From the NCBI RefSeq assembly GCF_004745485.1, contig NZ_RHFG01000031.1:1-41243 (forward strand): a stretch of DNA of 41,243 bases, given 5' to 3'. This document shows positions 17,140 to 25,781 of this stretch, in pieces. The position numbers were made by a program, and so were the translations under genes. This stretch comes from Brevibacterium sp. S22 (GTDB lineage: Bacteria; Actinomycetota; Actinomycetes; Actinomycetales; Brevibacteriaceae). The notes beneath the pieces are model-generated. The model searched no databases and was not told the DNA's origin. It saw only the letters and a list, made by a program, of their open reading frames with translations. How positions within the stretch are numbered: the stretch's first letter is position 1; every line of letters starts with the position of its first letter.

Positions 17140-18002
17140 TCCGCTCCATCGTCAGCACCGCCGTCGCCGGACTCGCCGGCTTCACCGTGACGAAAGCCGT
17201 GCTGAGATCGCGGCTGCGCACTCATCAACGCGTGGTGCGCACCAACCACGCCGGGCACGAGGTCTCACTCGCCGAAGGCCCCGCCGTCGCTGCCGGACTG
17301 CTGGCCGGCAGCCTGCTCATCGAGGACTCCCGCCAGCGGACGGCGACCCTGCTGGCCACGGCGATATCCGGCGGCCTCGGCGCCGTCGACGACTTCTGTG
17401 AATCCGGTTCCTCCAAAGGACTGCGCGGGCACTTGTCGGCACTGGCTCGCGGTGAGATCACCACCGGGGCCGTCAAGGTCACCGGCATCCCGCTCGCATC
17501 GATCGCGGCCGCCGCAATCCTGCGCAGCCGCACCCACCCGACCGGACTCTTCGGCTTCGGCCAGAAGGTCGGCCGCCCTTGGTATGCGGTCACTGCCGAT
17601 GTCATCGTCGCCGGGGGAGTGATCGCCGGATCGGCGAACCTGTTCAACCTCCTCGACCTCCGGCCCGGCCGGGCGCTCAAGGCCGGAGCGCTCACTCTGG
17701 CGTTCACCGAGCACGAGCGCCGCGTTTCGTGGGCGCCGGCCGGGGCGATCGCCGGAGTCACCGCCGCCGCGTGGCCCGACGACCTCGCCGGTGATGCGAT
17801 GCTCGGCGACACCGGCGCCAACGCCCTGGGTGCGGCGATCGGTGTGGTCCTCGCCGAAACCGCCAGCCCCGCACAGCGTCGACTCATCCTCGCCGTCCTC
17901 GCCGGACTCACCCTGGCCAGCGAGAAGGTGTCCTTCACCTCCGTCATCGAATCGACCCCCGGCCTGCGGGAGATCGACTCGTTCGGCCGCGAGGTCGTGT
18001 GA
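17136..18002 (+). CDS. MraY/WecA-like phosphoglycosyl transferase
   Basis: A 288-residue polytopic membrane protein with about eight hydrophobic segments. It keeps the acidic motifs of the polyprenyl-phosphate sugar-1-phosphate transferases: DD at 85-86 (GAVDDF), KGLRGHLSAL at 94-103 with TTG..K at 109-114, NLFNLLD at 168-174 and GDTGAN at 224-229. The family's C-terminal histidine-rich loop (HHH motif, involved in sugar recognition) is missing, and the protein ends in SEKVSFTSVIE...IDSFGR. It is shorter than true MraY or WecA (about 320-360) and is not the essential mraY of the dcw cluster. Likely reaction: transfer of a sugar phosphate from a UDP-sugar to a polyprenyl phosphate. The acceptor and sugar are unknown. 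It overlaps both neighbours by 4 bases. Confidence 0.75.
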   Translation: MIRSIVSTAVAGLAGFTVTKAVLRSRLRTHQRVVRTNHAGHEVSLAEGPAVAAGLLAGSLLIEDSRQRTATLLATAISGGLGAVDDFCESGSSKGLRGHLSALARGEITTGAVKVTGIPLASIAAAAILRSRTHPTGLFGFGQKVGRPWYAVTADVIVAGGVIAGSANLFNLLDLRPGRALKAGALTLAFTEHERRVSWAPAGAIAGVTAAAWPDDLAGDAMLGDTGANALGAAIGVVLAETASPAQRRLILAVLAGLTLASEKVSFTSVIESTPGLREIDSFGREVV

Positions 18003-19858
18003 GCAAGCTCGTTCGAGTCCTCGCCTCCACGGCGCTGCTCGTATCGATCATCACCCTGCTGACCCGACTGGTCGGATTCCTCCGCTGGTTGGTGTTCTCA
18101 CCGACCGTCGGCGCCGGCACCGTCGGCACCGCCTACCAGAGTGCGAACCAGGTCCCGAACATCCTCTTCGAGGTCGTCGCCGGCGGGGCGCTGGCCGGAG
18201 CGGTCATCCCGCTGCTCGCGATCCCGCTGGCCCGCTCGGACCGCGCCACTGCCGGCCGGACAGCGTCCGGACTGCTGACCTGGGCGGTGTCGGTGACGCT
18301 GCCGCTGTCGATCCTGCTCGCCGTCTTCGCCGAACCCATCGCGAGTCTCCTCGTCGACGTGGAGTCCACCGATTCGGAGGTCCACGCGACCGCGAAGCTG
18401 CTGCTGATGTTCTCCCCGCAGCTCGTCCTCTACGGAATCGGCGCGGTGCTCACCGGTGTCCTGCAGGCCCACCGGAAGTTCCTCTGGCCGGCCTTCGCCC
18501 CGCTGCTGTCCAGCCTCGTCGTCATCGGCTGCTATATCGCCTATTCATCTGTCGGCGGCAATGACGACACGTGGCAGACTCACCTCGGCTGGCTGGGATG
18601 GGGCACCACCCTCGGCGTCGCCGCACTCGCCCTGCCCTTGGCACTGCCGATGTCCTCGACTGGTCTCAGGCTGCGCCCCACCTTCTCCTTCCCTCCCGGA
18701 GTCGCTCACCGAGCCCTCCGCCTGGCCGGAGCCGGAATGGCAGCCCTGCTGGCACAGCAGGCGGCCGTGCTGGCCACACTGACCCTGTCGAACCATTCGG
18801 GCGGCAAAGGCACTTTCGTCCTCTTCAGCTACATCAACGCCGTCTACCTCCTTCCCTATGCCGTGCTCGCCGTGCCGGTGGCCACCGTGATGTTCCCGAC
18901 CCTGTCGACCTGGGTGGGACGGTCCACCGACACCGAGGCGAACGAGCACGACCGTGCCGACGCCGGGTTGAGACTGCGCGCTGTGACGTCGACGACGACC
19001 GCGCTCATCCTCACCATCGGCGGACTCGGGGCCGTCATCCTGCTCTCTGCCGCCGCACCGCTGCAGACCTTCTTCACCGCGATCGACGCAGCCAAGGACG
19101 TCGCCTCCATCCCCTTCGACTCGATGGCCGGCGCAATCATGGTCATGGCCCTGGCCGTGCCGGGCTGGTCGTTCGTCGCCTGGGGCACCCGCGTGTTCTA
19201 CGCAGTGGAGCGCTCCCGCCATTCGGCGGCGGCCACGACCACCGGGTGGATCCTCGTCATCGTCGGCATGATCGCCGCCATCCTCATCACGGACGCAGAC
19301 GGGGACCCCGGACTGACCCTGGTCGCGATCTGCTGCGGCTACGTGCTCGGCATGAGCGTGGCCGGCGGTGCCCTGCTCGTCTCCATCCGTCGGGTGCTCG
19401 GGCCCTCCGGCCTCGCCCTGGTCGGTCGTCGCGGTCTGCTCGCACTCGGCGCCGCCGTCGTCGCCGGAGCCGCCGGCATCGTCACCTCGCAGTGGCTCGG
19501 CGGGCTGCTCGACAACTCCGCGAGTTCGGCGGTCATCGCCGGAGTCATCGCCGCACTGCTCGGCTGTGTGGTGTTCGGAGTCATCGTCCTCGTCATCGAC
19601 CGCGGGTTCCTCAGCGAGATCCGCGGTCTGCTCGCCGACCGCAACCGAGCCGGCGTCAATGATGAGACGACAACACAGGCGGCCGTGGCGAACCCGGCAG
19701 CCTCCACCGCCGTCGACACCGACAGCGCCATTGACGCAGACCGCATCACCGACACAGACATCGGCACCACTGACGCGGGCAGCAGCACCACCGACTCCGG
19801 CGGCAGACCCAGCAGAGACCACGGATCCAGAGACACCGACAGGGAGGAAGACTCATGA
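17999..19858 (+). CDS. MurJ/MviN-like lipid-linked oligosaccharide flippase
   Basis: A 619-residue protein with about 14 membrane helices, of the MOP superfamily (MVF family). The N-terminal LLTRLVGFLRWLVFSPTVGAG resembles the MurJ start, where arginines line the cavity; the stretch YQSANQVPNILFEVVAGGALAGA is also typical. Residues about 545-619 form a hydrophilic tail rich in T, D and S. In actinobacteria the peptidoglycan flippase MurJ/MviN is usually a longer fusion near the origin region, so this is probably a second flippase for another lipid-linked glycan. It sits directly after a phosphoglycosyl transferase and before two GT-B proteins, all with overlapping ends, which supports a shared pathway. 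Confidence 0.82.
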   Translation: MSKLVRVLASTALLVSIITLLTRLVGFLRWLVFSPTVGAGTVGTAYQSANQVPNILFEVVAGGALAGAVIPLLAIPLARSDRATAGRTASGLLTWAVSVTLPLSILLAVFAEPIASLLVDVESTDSEVHATAKLLLMFSPQLVLYGIGAVLTGVLQAHRKFLWPAFAPLLSSLVVIGCYIAYSSVGGNDDTWQTHLGWLGWGTTLGVAALALPLALPMSSTGLRLRPTFSFPPGVAHRALRLAGAGMAALLAQQAAVLATLTLSNHSGGKGTFVLFSYINAVYLLPYAVLAVPVATVMFPTLSTWVGRSTDTEANEHDRADAGLRLRAVTSTTTALILTIGGLGAVILLSAAAPLQTFFTAIDAAKDVASIPFDSMAGAIMVMALAVPGWSFVAWGTRVFYAVERSRHSAAATTTGWILVIVGMIAAILITDADGDPGLTLVAICCGYVLGMSVAGGALLVSIRRVLGPSGLALVGRRGLLALGAAVVAGAAGIVTSQWLGGLLDNSASSAVIAGVIAALLGCVVFGVIVLVIDRGFLSEIRGLLADRNRAGVNDETTTQAAVANPAASTAVDTDSAIDADRITDTDIGTTDAGSSTTDSGGRPSRDHGSRDTDREEDS

Positions 19859-21144
19859 GGATCGTCTTCGTCATCGGCACCTCCACCGGGGGAGTCGGCA
19901 CCCATGTGCACGCACTCGCCCGTGACCTCGCCGCCGCCGGGCACGAGGTCGGCGTCATCGGCCCCGCCGCCACCGACGAACACTTCGGCTTCTCCCTGCT
20001 GCCCAGAGTCCGGTTCGGCGTGCTCGAGCTCGGCACCGGCATCGGGGCCTCCGACGCGGCCCTCATTCGGCGACAGCGCATACTGCTGCGCAGCTTCGCT
20101 CCGGACATCGTCCACGCCCACGGCTTCCGGGCCGGACTCATCACCCTGCTGACCCTGCGCACCGTCAGGGCCCGACCGGAATTCGTCCTCAGCCTCCACA
20201 ATCAAGCCAGCGGGCAGGGACTGCGCGGCAAGGTCGAAGCCCGTGTCGAGACGATGCTCGCCCGTGGGGCCGACCTCGTCCTCGGTGCCAGTTCCGACCT
20301 CGTCGACCGGGCCCGCGAACTCGGTGCGCACGACGCTCGTTTCCTTCCGGCCGCGGCACCGCACGTCGAGCAGATCCCCGCCGAGGCGGCCGCCGCCACC
20401 CGAGCCGAGCTCGCCGCCGAGTACGGCTTCGACGAGGGTGCACTCATCGTTCTCGCCGTCGGACGCGTGGCACCGCAGAAGAACTACCCGATGCTCATCC
20501 GCGCCATCGGCCGCCTCGGTGAAGAGCGGGCATCACCTGCGAGCGGACGTGCCGACGAAGCGAGCCATCCCGCCCAGGTGGTCGTCCTCATCGCCGGTGC
20601 CGCCGACGAATCGGTGCTCGCTCAGCTGCAGGCACAGTACGAGTCGCTGCGCACACAGCGCGGTTCGGACAGTGCCCAGCGAGATTCGGACGGTGCACAA
20701 CGTGATTCGGGCAGCGCCCAGCGCGGTTCGGGCAGCGCCCAATACGCCGAGGCCGCGGCCGCCTCGGCGATTCCGGCCCTGCATTTCCTCGGACCGCGTG
20801 ACGACATCGCCGAACTCGCGGCCGCCGCGGACATCTACGCGCTCACCAGTGTGTGGGAAGCCCGCGCCCTCGTACTCCAGGAGGCGCTCATCTCCGGCAG
20901 AGCGATCGTGGCCACCGCCACCGGCGGCACCGCCGAACTCGTCGGCGACGCTGGGATTCTCATCGACCATGACGATGACGCCGCCTTCGCAGCCGCCGTC
21001 GCCGAACTCGCCGTCGATCCCGCCCGCCGCGCCGAACTCGGCCGGCGAGCGGCAGCGCGCGGAGCCGAGCTTCCCGACGAGAAGGAAGTCGCTGAAGAAC
21101 TCGCAGGTCTTTACACGGAACTCGGGTCTGCCCAGGTAGGCTAG
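19855..21144 (+). CDS. GT4-type glycosyltransferase
   Basis: A 429-residue GT-B fold enzyme without membrane helices. The N-terminal loop is STGGVGTHVHALARDL, the acceptor-side motif is DIVHAHGFRAG, and the donor site has GRVAPQKNYPMLI and the EX7E pair in WEARALVLQEALISG, followed by ATATGGTAELVGDAG. These are features of retaining GT4 enzymes that use nucleotide-activated sugars. It carries a low-complexity insertion of four 7-residue units (residues 268-295, QRGSDSA type) between the two halves of the donor domain. ATG overlaps the flippase stop by 4 bases. It probably extends the lipid-linked sugar made by the upstream transferase; sugar and linkage cannot be read from sequence. Confidence 0.87.
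   Translation: MRIVFVIGTSTGGVGTHVHALARDLAAAGHEVGVIGPAATDEHFGFSLLPRVRFGVLELGTGIGASDAALIRRQRILLRSFAPDIVHAHGFRAGLITLLTLRTVRARPEFVLSLHNQASGQGLRGKVEARVETMLARGADLVLGASSDLVDRARELGAHDARFLPAAAPHVEQIPAEAAAATRAELAAEYGFDEGALIVLAVGRVAPQKNYPMLIRAIGRLGEERASPASGRADEASHPAQVVVLIAGAADESVLAQLQAQYESLRTQRGSDSAQRDSDGAQRDSGSAQRGSGSAQYAEAAAASAIPALHFLGPRDDIAELAAAADIYALTSVWEARALVLQEALISGRAIVATATGGTAELVGDAGILIDHDDDAAFAAAVAELAVDPARRAELGRRAAARGAELPDEKEVAEELAGLYTELGSAQVG
20656..20739 (+). repeat. Four in-frame 21-bp repeats in the GT4 gene
   Basis: Four consecutive 21-base units encode QRGSDSA, QRDSDGA, QRDSGSA and QRGSGSA. The array is exactly 84 bases and keeps the frame. It lies in a surface loop of the enzyme, judging by its polar content, and is a likely site of length variation between strains. 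Confidence 0.85.
21137..21142 (+). promoter_or_regulatory. Candidate -10 element before the second GT-B gene
   Basis: TAGGCT lies 36 bases before the ATG at 21178 and overlaps the end of the GT4 gene. This is the only place in the envelope cassette where genes do not overlap, so an internal promoter is reasonable. No clear -35 box is seen. Confidence 0.35.
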
Positions 21145-21177
21145 AACCAGCGTCGAACGAAAGAAGAGGATGAGGAA

Positions 21178-22314
21178 ATGAGCGAATCCGGCGAGGTCAA
21201 CCCACTGAGCGCAGACACGAGGATTCTGCACGTGCTCGCCGATACCACCGGTCCCGTCGTCGAAGTGGCGAAGCTCGCCGTGCTCGGTCACCTCCGGGCC
21301 GGCTTCAAGGTCGCTGTCGCCGCGCACCGGTCACTGCTGGGCACCTTCGGTGTTCCGGAGGAACTCTCCGGCGAATTCCGTGAGATCGAGCTCGCGGCAC
21401 GCAGACGCTTCTCGATGGCCGACCCGAACACCGCCTTCACTCTTCACAAGTACTACCAGCACGTGGACATCGTCCACGCACACGGACTGCACGCGGCGAC
21501 GCTCGCCGGCCTGGCCTTCACCGGCCTGCCCGTCCGCCTGCACCCCAAGCTCGTCGCCACCATCGAATCCTTCGACTCCGCGAACGTCATCGAGAAGACC
21601 GGAGCCGAGATCGTCGGCCGCACCGCGACCGCGGTGCTCGGCACGACCGAACCCGTCGTCGACTACTACGGCGGCCGGATCCCCGTCGTCGAACGCGCCG
21701 AACTCGTCCACCCGGACATCGACGTCGACCTGACGGTGCGCACACCGCGCGCCGAGGTCCGCAGCGAACTCGGCGTCTCTCAAGGCACCTGGATGGTCGC
21801 CAGCCCCATCGCCCTGCGTGACCACACGGCCCTGGCGACGGTGCTCGACGCCGCCGACCAGATCAACCAGCGCCGCCGCGAGCGCAACGTCGTCTTCGTC
21901 CTCACCGGCACCGGCAAGGACCGCTCGACGATCTCCCGCGAATTCGCCGACCGCGGAGTCCTCGTCGCTCCGGCCGGCGACCTCGTCGATGTGGCGGCCG
22001 CCGCCGACGTCGTCATCGCCAGCGAAACCATGACGGGACTGTCCCACGAAGACCTCATGCAGCTGTCGAAGCCGGCCGTCTTCATCGGCAGCGAACGCCG
22101 CGCCGGCATCTGGGGAGAGGCTGCGAAGGCCGTTCCCGCCGATGACACGGACGCGCTGCTGCGTGAGATCAATCATCTTCTCGATGATCCGGCCGGCCGC
22201 GGAACGTCGGCTGTGGCAGCAAAGAAGCGGGTCATCGACGTGAGCAACGGGGCGGCGATCTCCGAAACGCTGCTCGATCTGTACGCCGAGGTCGACGCCG
22301 TCTCCGGTTCATGA
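21178..22314 (+). CDS. GT-B fold glycosyltransferase-like protein, divergent
   Basis: A 378-residue cytoplasmic protein with a GT4-like arrangement. The N-terminal half has [20 protein letters not shown] and [16 protein letters not shown], close to the acceptor-domain motifs of the preceding gene. The C-terminal half has a recognisable Rossmann pattern ([32 protein letters not shown]), but the EX7E pair normally needed for the donor sugar is not clear. It may therefore be a weak or non-catalytic partner of the first enzyme, or use a different donor. AGAAGAGGATGAGGAA precedes the ATG. The stop overlaps an ATG in the pyrG frame. Confidence 0.7.
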   Translation: MSESGEVNPLSADTRILHVLADTTGPVVEVAKLAVLGHLRAGFKVAVAAHRSLLGTFGVPEELSGEFREIELAARRRFSMADPNTAFTLHKYYQHVDIVHAHGLHAATLAGLAFTGLPVRLHPKLVATIESFDSANVIEKTGAEIVGRTATAVLGTTEPVVDYYGGRIPVVERAELVHPDIDVDLTVRTPRAEVRSELGVSQGTWMVASPIALRDHTALATVLDAADQINQRRRERNVVFVLTGTGKDRSTISREFADRGVLVAPAGDLVDVAAAADVVIASETMTGLSHEDLMQLSKPAVFIGSERRAGIWGEAAKAVPADDTDALLREINHLLDDPAGRGTSAVAAKKRVIDVSNGAAISETLLDLYAEVDAVSGS

Positions 22315-22323
22315 GCCGGTCTT

Positions 22324-22332
22324 TGATAGAAT
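22324..22332 (+). promoter_or_regulatory. Extended -10 promoter of pyrG, probably leaderless
   Basis: TGATAGAAT is an extended -10 element (TGnTAnnnT). The expected transcription start, 6-8 bases further, coincides with the GTG at 22341, so the mRNA would begin at or next to the start codon. It lies within the first codons of the longer pyrG frame that begins at 22311. No Shine-Dalgarno sequence precedes 22341, which fits a leaderless message. Confidence 0.55.
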
Positions 22333-22340
22333 CAAATCCC

Positions 22341-24002
22341 GTGGTGAATCGAACTGGCCCAGGCGGCACACATACGGCAAAGCACATCTTCGTCACGGGA
22401 GGCGTCGCCTCCTCGTTGGGCAAGGGTCTGACGGCATCGAGCCTCGGACATCTGCTCACTCAGCGCGGCCTCACGGTGGCCATGCAGAAATTGGATCCCT
22501 ACCTCAATGTGGATCCCGGCACGATGAATCCCTTCCAGCACGGTGAGGTCTTCGTCACCGAGGACGGTGCTGAGACCGACCTCGACATCGGCCACTACGA
22601 GCGCTTCCTCGACAACGACCTCGACGGTGCCGCGAACGTCACGACCGGTCAGGTGTACTCCTCGGTCATCGCGAAGGAACGCCGCGGTGCCTACCTCGGC
22701 GACACCGTCCAGGTCATCCCGCACATCACCGATGAGATCAAGGCGCGGATGCGCGCTCAGGCCGAACGCCCCGAGGCGGACCGCCCCGATGTCATCATCA
22801 CCGAGATCGGCGGCACCGTCGGCGATATCGAATCACAGCCCTTCCTCGAGGCGGCCCGCCAGGTCCGCCACGACATCGGGCGGGACAACGTGTTCTTCAT
22901 CCATGTCTCCCTTGTGCCCTACCTCGGGCCCTCCGGTGAGCTGAAGACGAAGCCGACCCAGCACTCCGTGGCCACTCTGCGCTCCATCGGCATCCAGCCC
23001 GATGCGATCGTGCTGCGTTCCGACCGTGAGCTGCCGGACTCGATCCGGGCGAAGATCGCCGGTGCCTGCGACGTCGAGACCGAAGCGGTCGTGTCCTGCG
23101 TCGATGCCCCGAGCATCTACGACATCCCGAAGGTCCTCCACGACGGCGGCCTCGACGTATTCGTCATCCGCAACCTCAACCTGCCCTTCCGCGACGTCGA
23201 CTGGACGAAGTGGGACTGGGTGCTCGAACGCGTGCACAACCCGTCCCGGGAAGTCACGATCGGCATCGTCGGCAAGTACATCGACCTGCCCGACGCCTAC
23301 CTCTCCGTCACCGAGGCGCTGCGCCACGGCGGCTTCGCCAACGACGCGAAGGTCACGATCAAGTGGATCCAGTCCGATGACTGCGCCACCGAGGCCGGGG
23401 CCGCTGCGGCTCTGGACGGTCTCGACGCGATCTGTGTGCCCGGCGGCTTCGGCATCCGCGGCATCGAAGGCAAGCTCGGCGCACTCGAATACACGCGCAC
23501 GCACCAGATCCCGACGCTCGGTCTGTGCCTGGGTCTGCAGTGCATGGTCATCGAATACGCACGCAATGTCGCCGGCATCGAGGCGGCCTCGTCGTCCGAA
23601 TTCGACCCCGAGACCACGGTTCCGGTCATCGCGACCATGGCCGAACAGCTCTCCATCGTCGAAGGCGAAGGCGATCTGGGCGGCACCATGCGCCTGGGCA
23701 CCTACGAGGCGAAGCTCGCCGAGGGCAGCGTCGTGGCCGGCGTGTACGGGGCGGACACGATCAGCGAACGTCACCGTCACCGCTACGAGGTCAACAACAC
23801 CTACCGCGACCAGCTCGCCGAGGCGGGACTCGAGTTCTCCGGAACATCGCCCAACGGTGAGCTCGTCGAATTCGTGGAACTGCCTCGCGACACCCACCCG
23901 TTCTACGTCTCCACTCAGGCGCACCCGGAGCTGAAGTCACGTCCGACCTCACCGCATCCGCTGTTCGCCGGTCTGGTCGCCGCCGCACTCGAGCGAAAGT
24001 GA
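22341..24002 (+). CDS. pyrG: CTP synthase
   Basis: A 553-residue enzyme that aminates UTP to CTP using glutamine. The N-terminal synthetase domain has [20 protein letters not shown] (P-loop), [20 protein letters not shown] and [25 protein letters not shown] in parts; the C-terminal class I glutaminase has GLCLGLQCM with the nucleophile cysteine at about residue 395 and closing [19 protein letters not shown] start at the GTG at 22341 because a promoter element lies directly upstream; the ATG at 22311, which overlaps the previous stop, would add 10 residues and is the alternative. The product feeds CTP for lipids and nucleic acids. The gene keeps the actinobacterial order steB ... pyrG-NUDIX-xerD. 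Confidence 0.95.
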   Translation: MVNRTGPGGTHTAKHIFVTGGVASSLGKGLTASSLGHLLTQRGLTVAMQKLDPYLNVDPGTMNPFQHGEVFVTEDGAETDLDIGHYERFLDNDLDGAANVTTGQVYSSVIAKERRGAYLGDTVQVIPHITDEIKARMRAQAERPEADRPDVIITEIGGTVGDIESQPFLEAARQVRHDIGRDNVFFIHVSLVPYLGPSGELKTKPTQHSVATLRSIGIQPDAIVLRSDRELPDSIRAKIAGACDVETEAVVSCVDAPSIYDIPKVLHDGGLDVFVIRNLNLPFRDVDWTKWDWVLERVHNPSREVTIGIVGKYIDLPDAYLSVTEALRHGGFANDAKVTIKWIQSDDCATEAGAAAALDGLDAICVPGGFGIRGIEGKLGALEYTRTHQIPTLGLCLGLQCMVIEYARNVAGIEAASSSEFDPETTVPVIATMAEQLSIVEGEGDLGGTMRLGTYEAKLAEGSVVAGVYGADTISERHRHRYEVNNTYRDQLAEAGLEFSGTSPNGELVEFVELPRDTHPFYVSTQAHPELKSRPTSPHPLFAGLVAAALERK

Positions 24003-24022
24003 CCGTTGTCCATGAGCACAGT

Positions 24023-24054
24023 GAATGCCGCCGGCGAGAACGCCGGCGGCATTC
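24023..24054 (+). terminator. Hairpin after pyrG
   Basis: GAATGCCGCCGGCG (24023-24036) and CGCCGGCGGCATTC (24041-24054) form a perfect 14-base-pair stem with an AGAA loop, 20 bases after the pyrG stop. There is no T-run, so termination may be partial or factor-dependent. It separates pyrG from the NUDIX gene, whose start is 37 bases further. Confidence 0.65.
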
Positions 24055-24090
24055 GCCGTTCCACCACCGCCGAGATCTGAGAGGCAGCCG

Positions 24091-24786
24091 ATGAGCACAC
24101 CGCAAGAGCCGATCCTGCAGGACGAACCGTTCACACCGACCATCACCGCCTCCGACATCGTCTACCGCGGAGCGGTCTGGGACATCCGCAAGGAGACCTT
24201 CGACCTGCCCGAAGCGAGCGGGCTCGTCCGCGACCTCATGGACCACACGGGCGCCGTCGGCATCGCCGTGGTCGATGACCAGCAGCGGATGCTCCTCGTC
24301 CAGCAGTACCGACACCCGGTCGGGGCCCGCCTGTGGGAGGTCCCCGCCGGTCTGCTCGACGTGCCCGGCGAACCGCTGCTCGAGGCGGCCCGACGTGAGC
24401 TGCGCGAAGAGGCCGACCTCACCGCCGGTGACTGGCAGGTGCTCTCCGACTCCTGCCTCAGCCCCGGCGGCAGCTCGGAGACCATGCGCCTCTACCTCGC
24501 CCGCGACCTCACCGTCGTTCCCGAGGCCCAGCGCCACGAACGCAGCGAAGAGGAAGCCGGATTCCGTTTCCGGTGGGTCAGCCTCGGCGAGGCTCTCACC
24601 GCTGTCTCCGAAGGCCGGGTCACGAACGTCATCGCCCAGATGGCGATTCTTCAGACCGCCCGAGTCCTCGACGCCGAAGCCTCAGGGACACCGGTGCGAC
24701 TGCGCGAGACCGATGCGCCGAGGCGGCTGGTCGACGGCCGTCCCGATTTCGGTCGGAGCGTGACGGTCGAGTCGACGGAGGACTGA
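24091..24786 (+). CDS. NUDIX hydrolase, ADP-ribose pyrophosphatase type
   Basis: A 231-residue NUDIX enzyme. The Nudix box GX5EX7REUXEE is at residues 87-110 (GLLDVPGEPLLEAARRELREEADL in sequence order), where the REEAD glutamates bind divalent metal. The preceding WEVPAG and following SCLSPGGSSE match ADP-ribose pyrophosphatases such as Mycobacterium Rv1700, which lies at the same position after pyrG. The likely reaction is ADP-ribose to AMP and ribose 5-phosphate. GAGAGG sits 6 bases before the ATG at 24091. xerD follows after 6 bases. Confidence 0.88.
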   Translation: MSTPQEPILQDEPFTPTITASDIVYRGAVWDIRKETFDLPEASGLVRDLMDHTGAVGIAVVDDQQRMLLVQQYRHPVGARLWEVPAGLLDVPGEPLLEAARRELREEADLTAGDWQVLSDSCLSPGGSSETMRLYLARDLTVVPEAQRHERSEEEAGFRFRWVSLGEALTAVSEGRVTNVIAQMAILQTARVLDAEASGTPVRLRETDAPRRLVDGRPDFGRSVTVESTED

Positions 24787-24792
24787 TCTGCC

Positions 24793-25743
24793 GTGGCTCG
24801 GCACGGCGCCGAACTGCTGCCGGAGAACCTGCCGGAGGATCTGCGGCGCGCAGTCGAGTCCTATCTGTCCTCCCTGCGGTTCGAGAGGGGACTGTCGATG
24901 AATTCCATCGACGCCTACGCTCGTGACCTCGCCCGGTACGGAACGTGGCTGGCCGAGGCGGGGGTGAGCCGCCTCGGCGAGGTCGATCGGCAGCAGGTGG
25001 AGAGCTACGGCCTCCACCTGCTCGATTCGGGACTGGCGCCGCGGACTCGGGCACGCGCTCTCGTCGCGGTGCGACGTTTCCACACCTTCGCGTTGGGGGA
25101 GAGCCTCGCGTCCACGGACCCCGCCTCAGAGGTCAGCCCACCCCAGGAGGGACTGCGCCTGCCCAAGGCCCTGGCGCTCGACGATATCGAAGCGATGATC
25201 GCGACCACGGACGGGGAAGAGCCGGTGCAGATCCGAGCCGCCGCCCTTCTCGAGCTCCTCTACGCCACGGGTGCACGCATCTCCGAAGCAGTGGGGGTCG
25301 ACCTCGATGATCTCGACCTCGACTCCGGACTCGTCCGGCTCTACGGAAAGGGTGGGAAGGAGCGGATCGTGCCGGTCGGATCCCACGCTGCCCGAGCGCT
25401 GGGCGCGTGGGTGGCCCGGGTGCGACCGTCGATGGCCGCGAAGGCGAAATCCTCGGCCCCGGCCGGGGCACTGTTCCTCAACGCCCGCGGAACCCGGCTG
25501 TCCCGAGTCTCGGCATGGCAGATCGTCAAGGACGCCGGCGAGGCGGCGAAGATCGACGCAGAGGTCTCTCCACACACGTTCCGGCACTCCTTCGCCACTC
25601 ATCTGCTCGAAGGCGGAGCGGACATCCGCGTTGTCCAGGAGCTGCTCGGACACGCATCGGTGACGACGACGCAGATCTATACGAAGGTCAGTGAGGAGAC
25701 ACTGCGGGAAGTGTACGCGACCTCGCACCCTCGGGCGCGGTAG
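24793..25743 (+). CDS. xerD: Tyrosine recombinase XerD
   Basis: A 316-residue site-specific recombinase that with XerC resolves chromosome dimers at dif. The N-terminal SAM-like core-binding domain covers about 15-110. The catalytic residues are all visible: Arg162 (TGARISEA), Lys187 (GKGGKE), His261 and Arg264 (HTFRHSF), His287 (GHASV) and the nucleophile Tyr296 (IYTKV). Its position after pyrG and NUDIX and before a ParA-like gene matches the actinobacterial chromosomal xerD rather than an integrase of a mobile element. GTG start at 24793; the binding site (GGAGG around 24777) is 12 bases upstream. Confidence 0.93.
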   Translation: MARHGAELLPENLPEDLRRAVESYLSSLRFERGLSMNSIDAYARDLARYGTWLAEAGVSRLGEVDRQQVESYGLHLLDSGLAPRTRARALVAVRRFHTFALGESLASTDPASEVSPPQEGLRLPKALALDDIEAMIATTDGEEPVQIRAAALLELLYATGARISEAVGVDLDDLDLDSGLVRLYGKGGKERIVPVGSHAARALGAWVARVRPSMAAKAKSSAPAGALFLNARGTRLSRVSAWQIVKDAGEAAKIDAEVSPHTFRHSFATHLLEGGADIRVVQELLGHASVTTTQIYTKVSEETLREVYATSHPRAR

Positions 25744-25746
25744 GGT
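25741..25746 (+). promoter_or_regulatory. Candidate -10 element before parA-like gene
   Basis: TAGGGT begins inside the xerD stop codon and fits the TAnnnT pattern. Transcription would start near 25753 and leave a short leader with GAAAGG before the start codon at 25779-25782. It would supply the parA-scpA-scpB group. No -35 was recognised. Confidence 0.4.
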
Positions 25747-25781
25747 TGGATGCAGAGCAACGAAAGGTGGCCATCCGAGTG

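Noticed and set aside
24793..25743. Treating the tyrosine recombinase as an integrase of a mobile element.
   Set aside because: Composition is native and its neighbours are those of chromosomal xerD; no attachment sites or phage genes are present.
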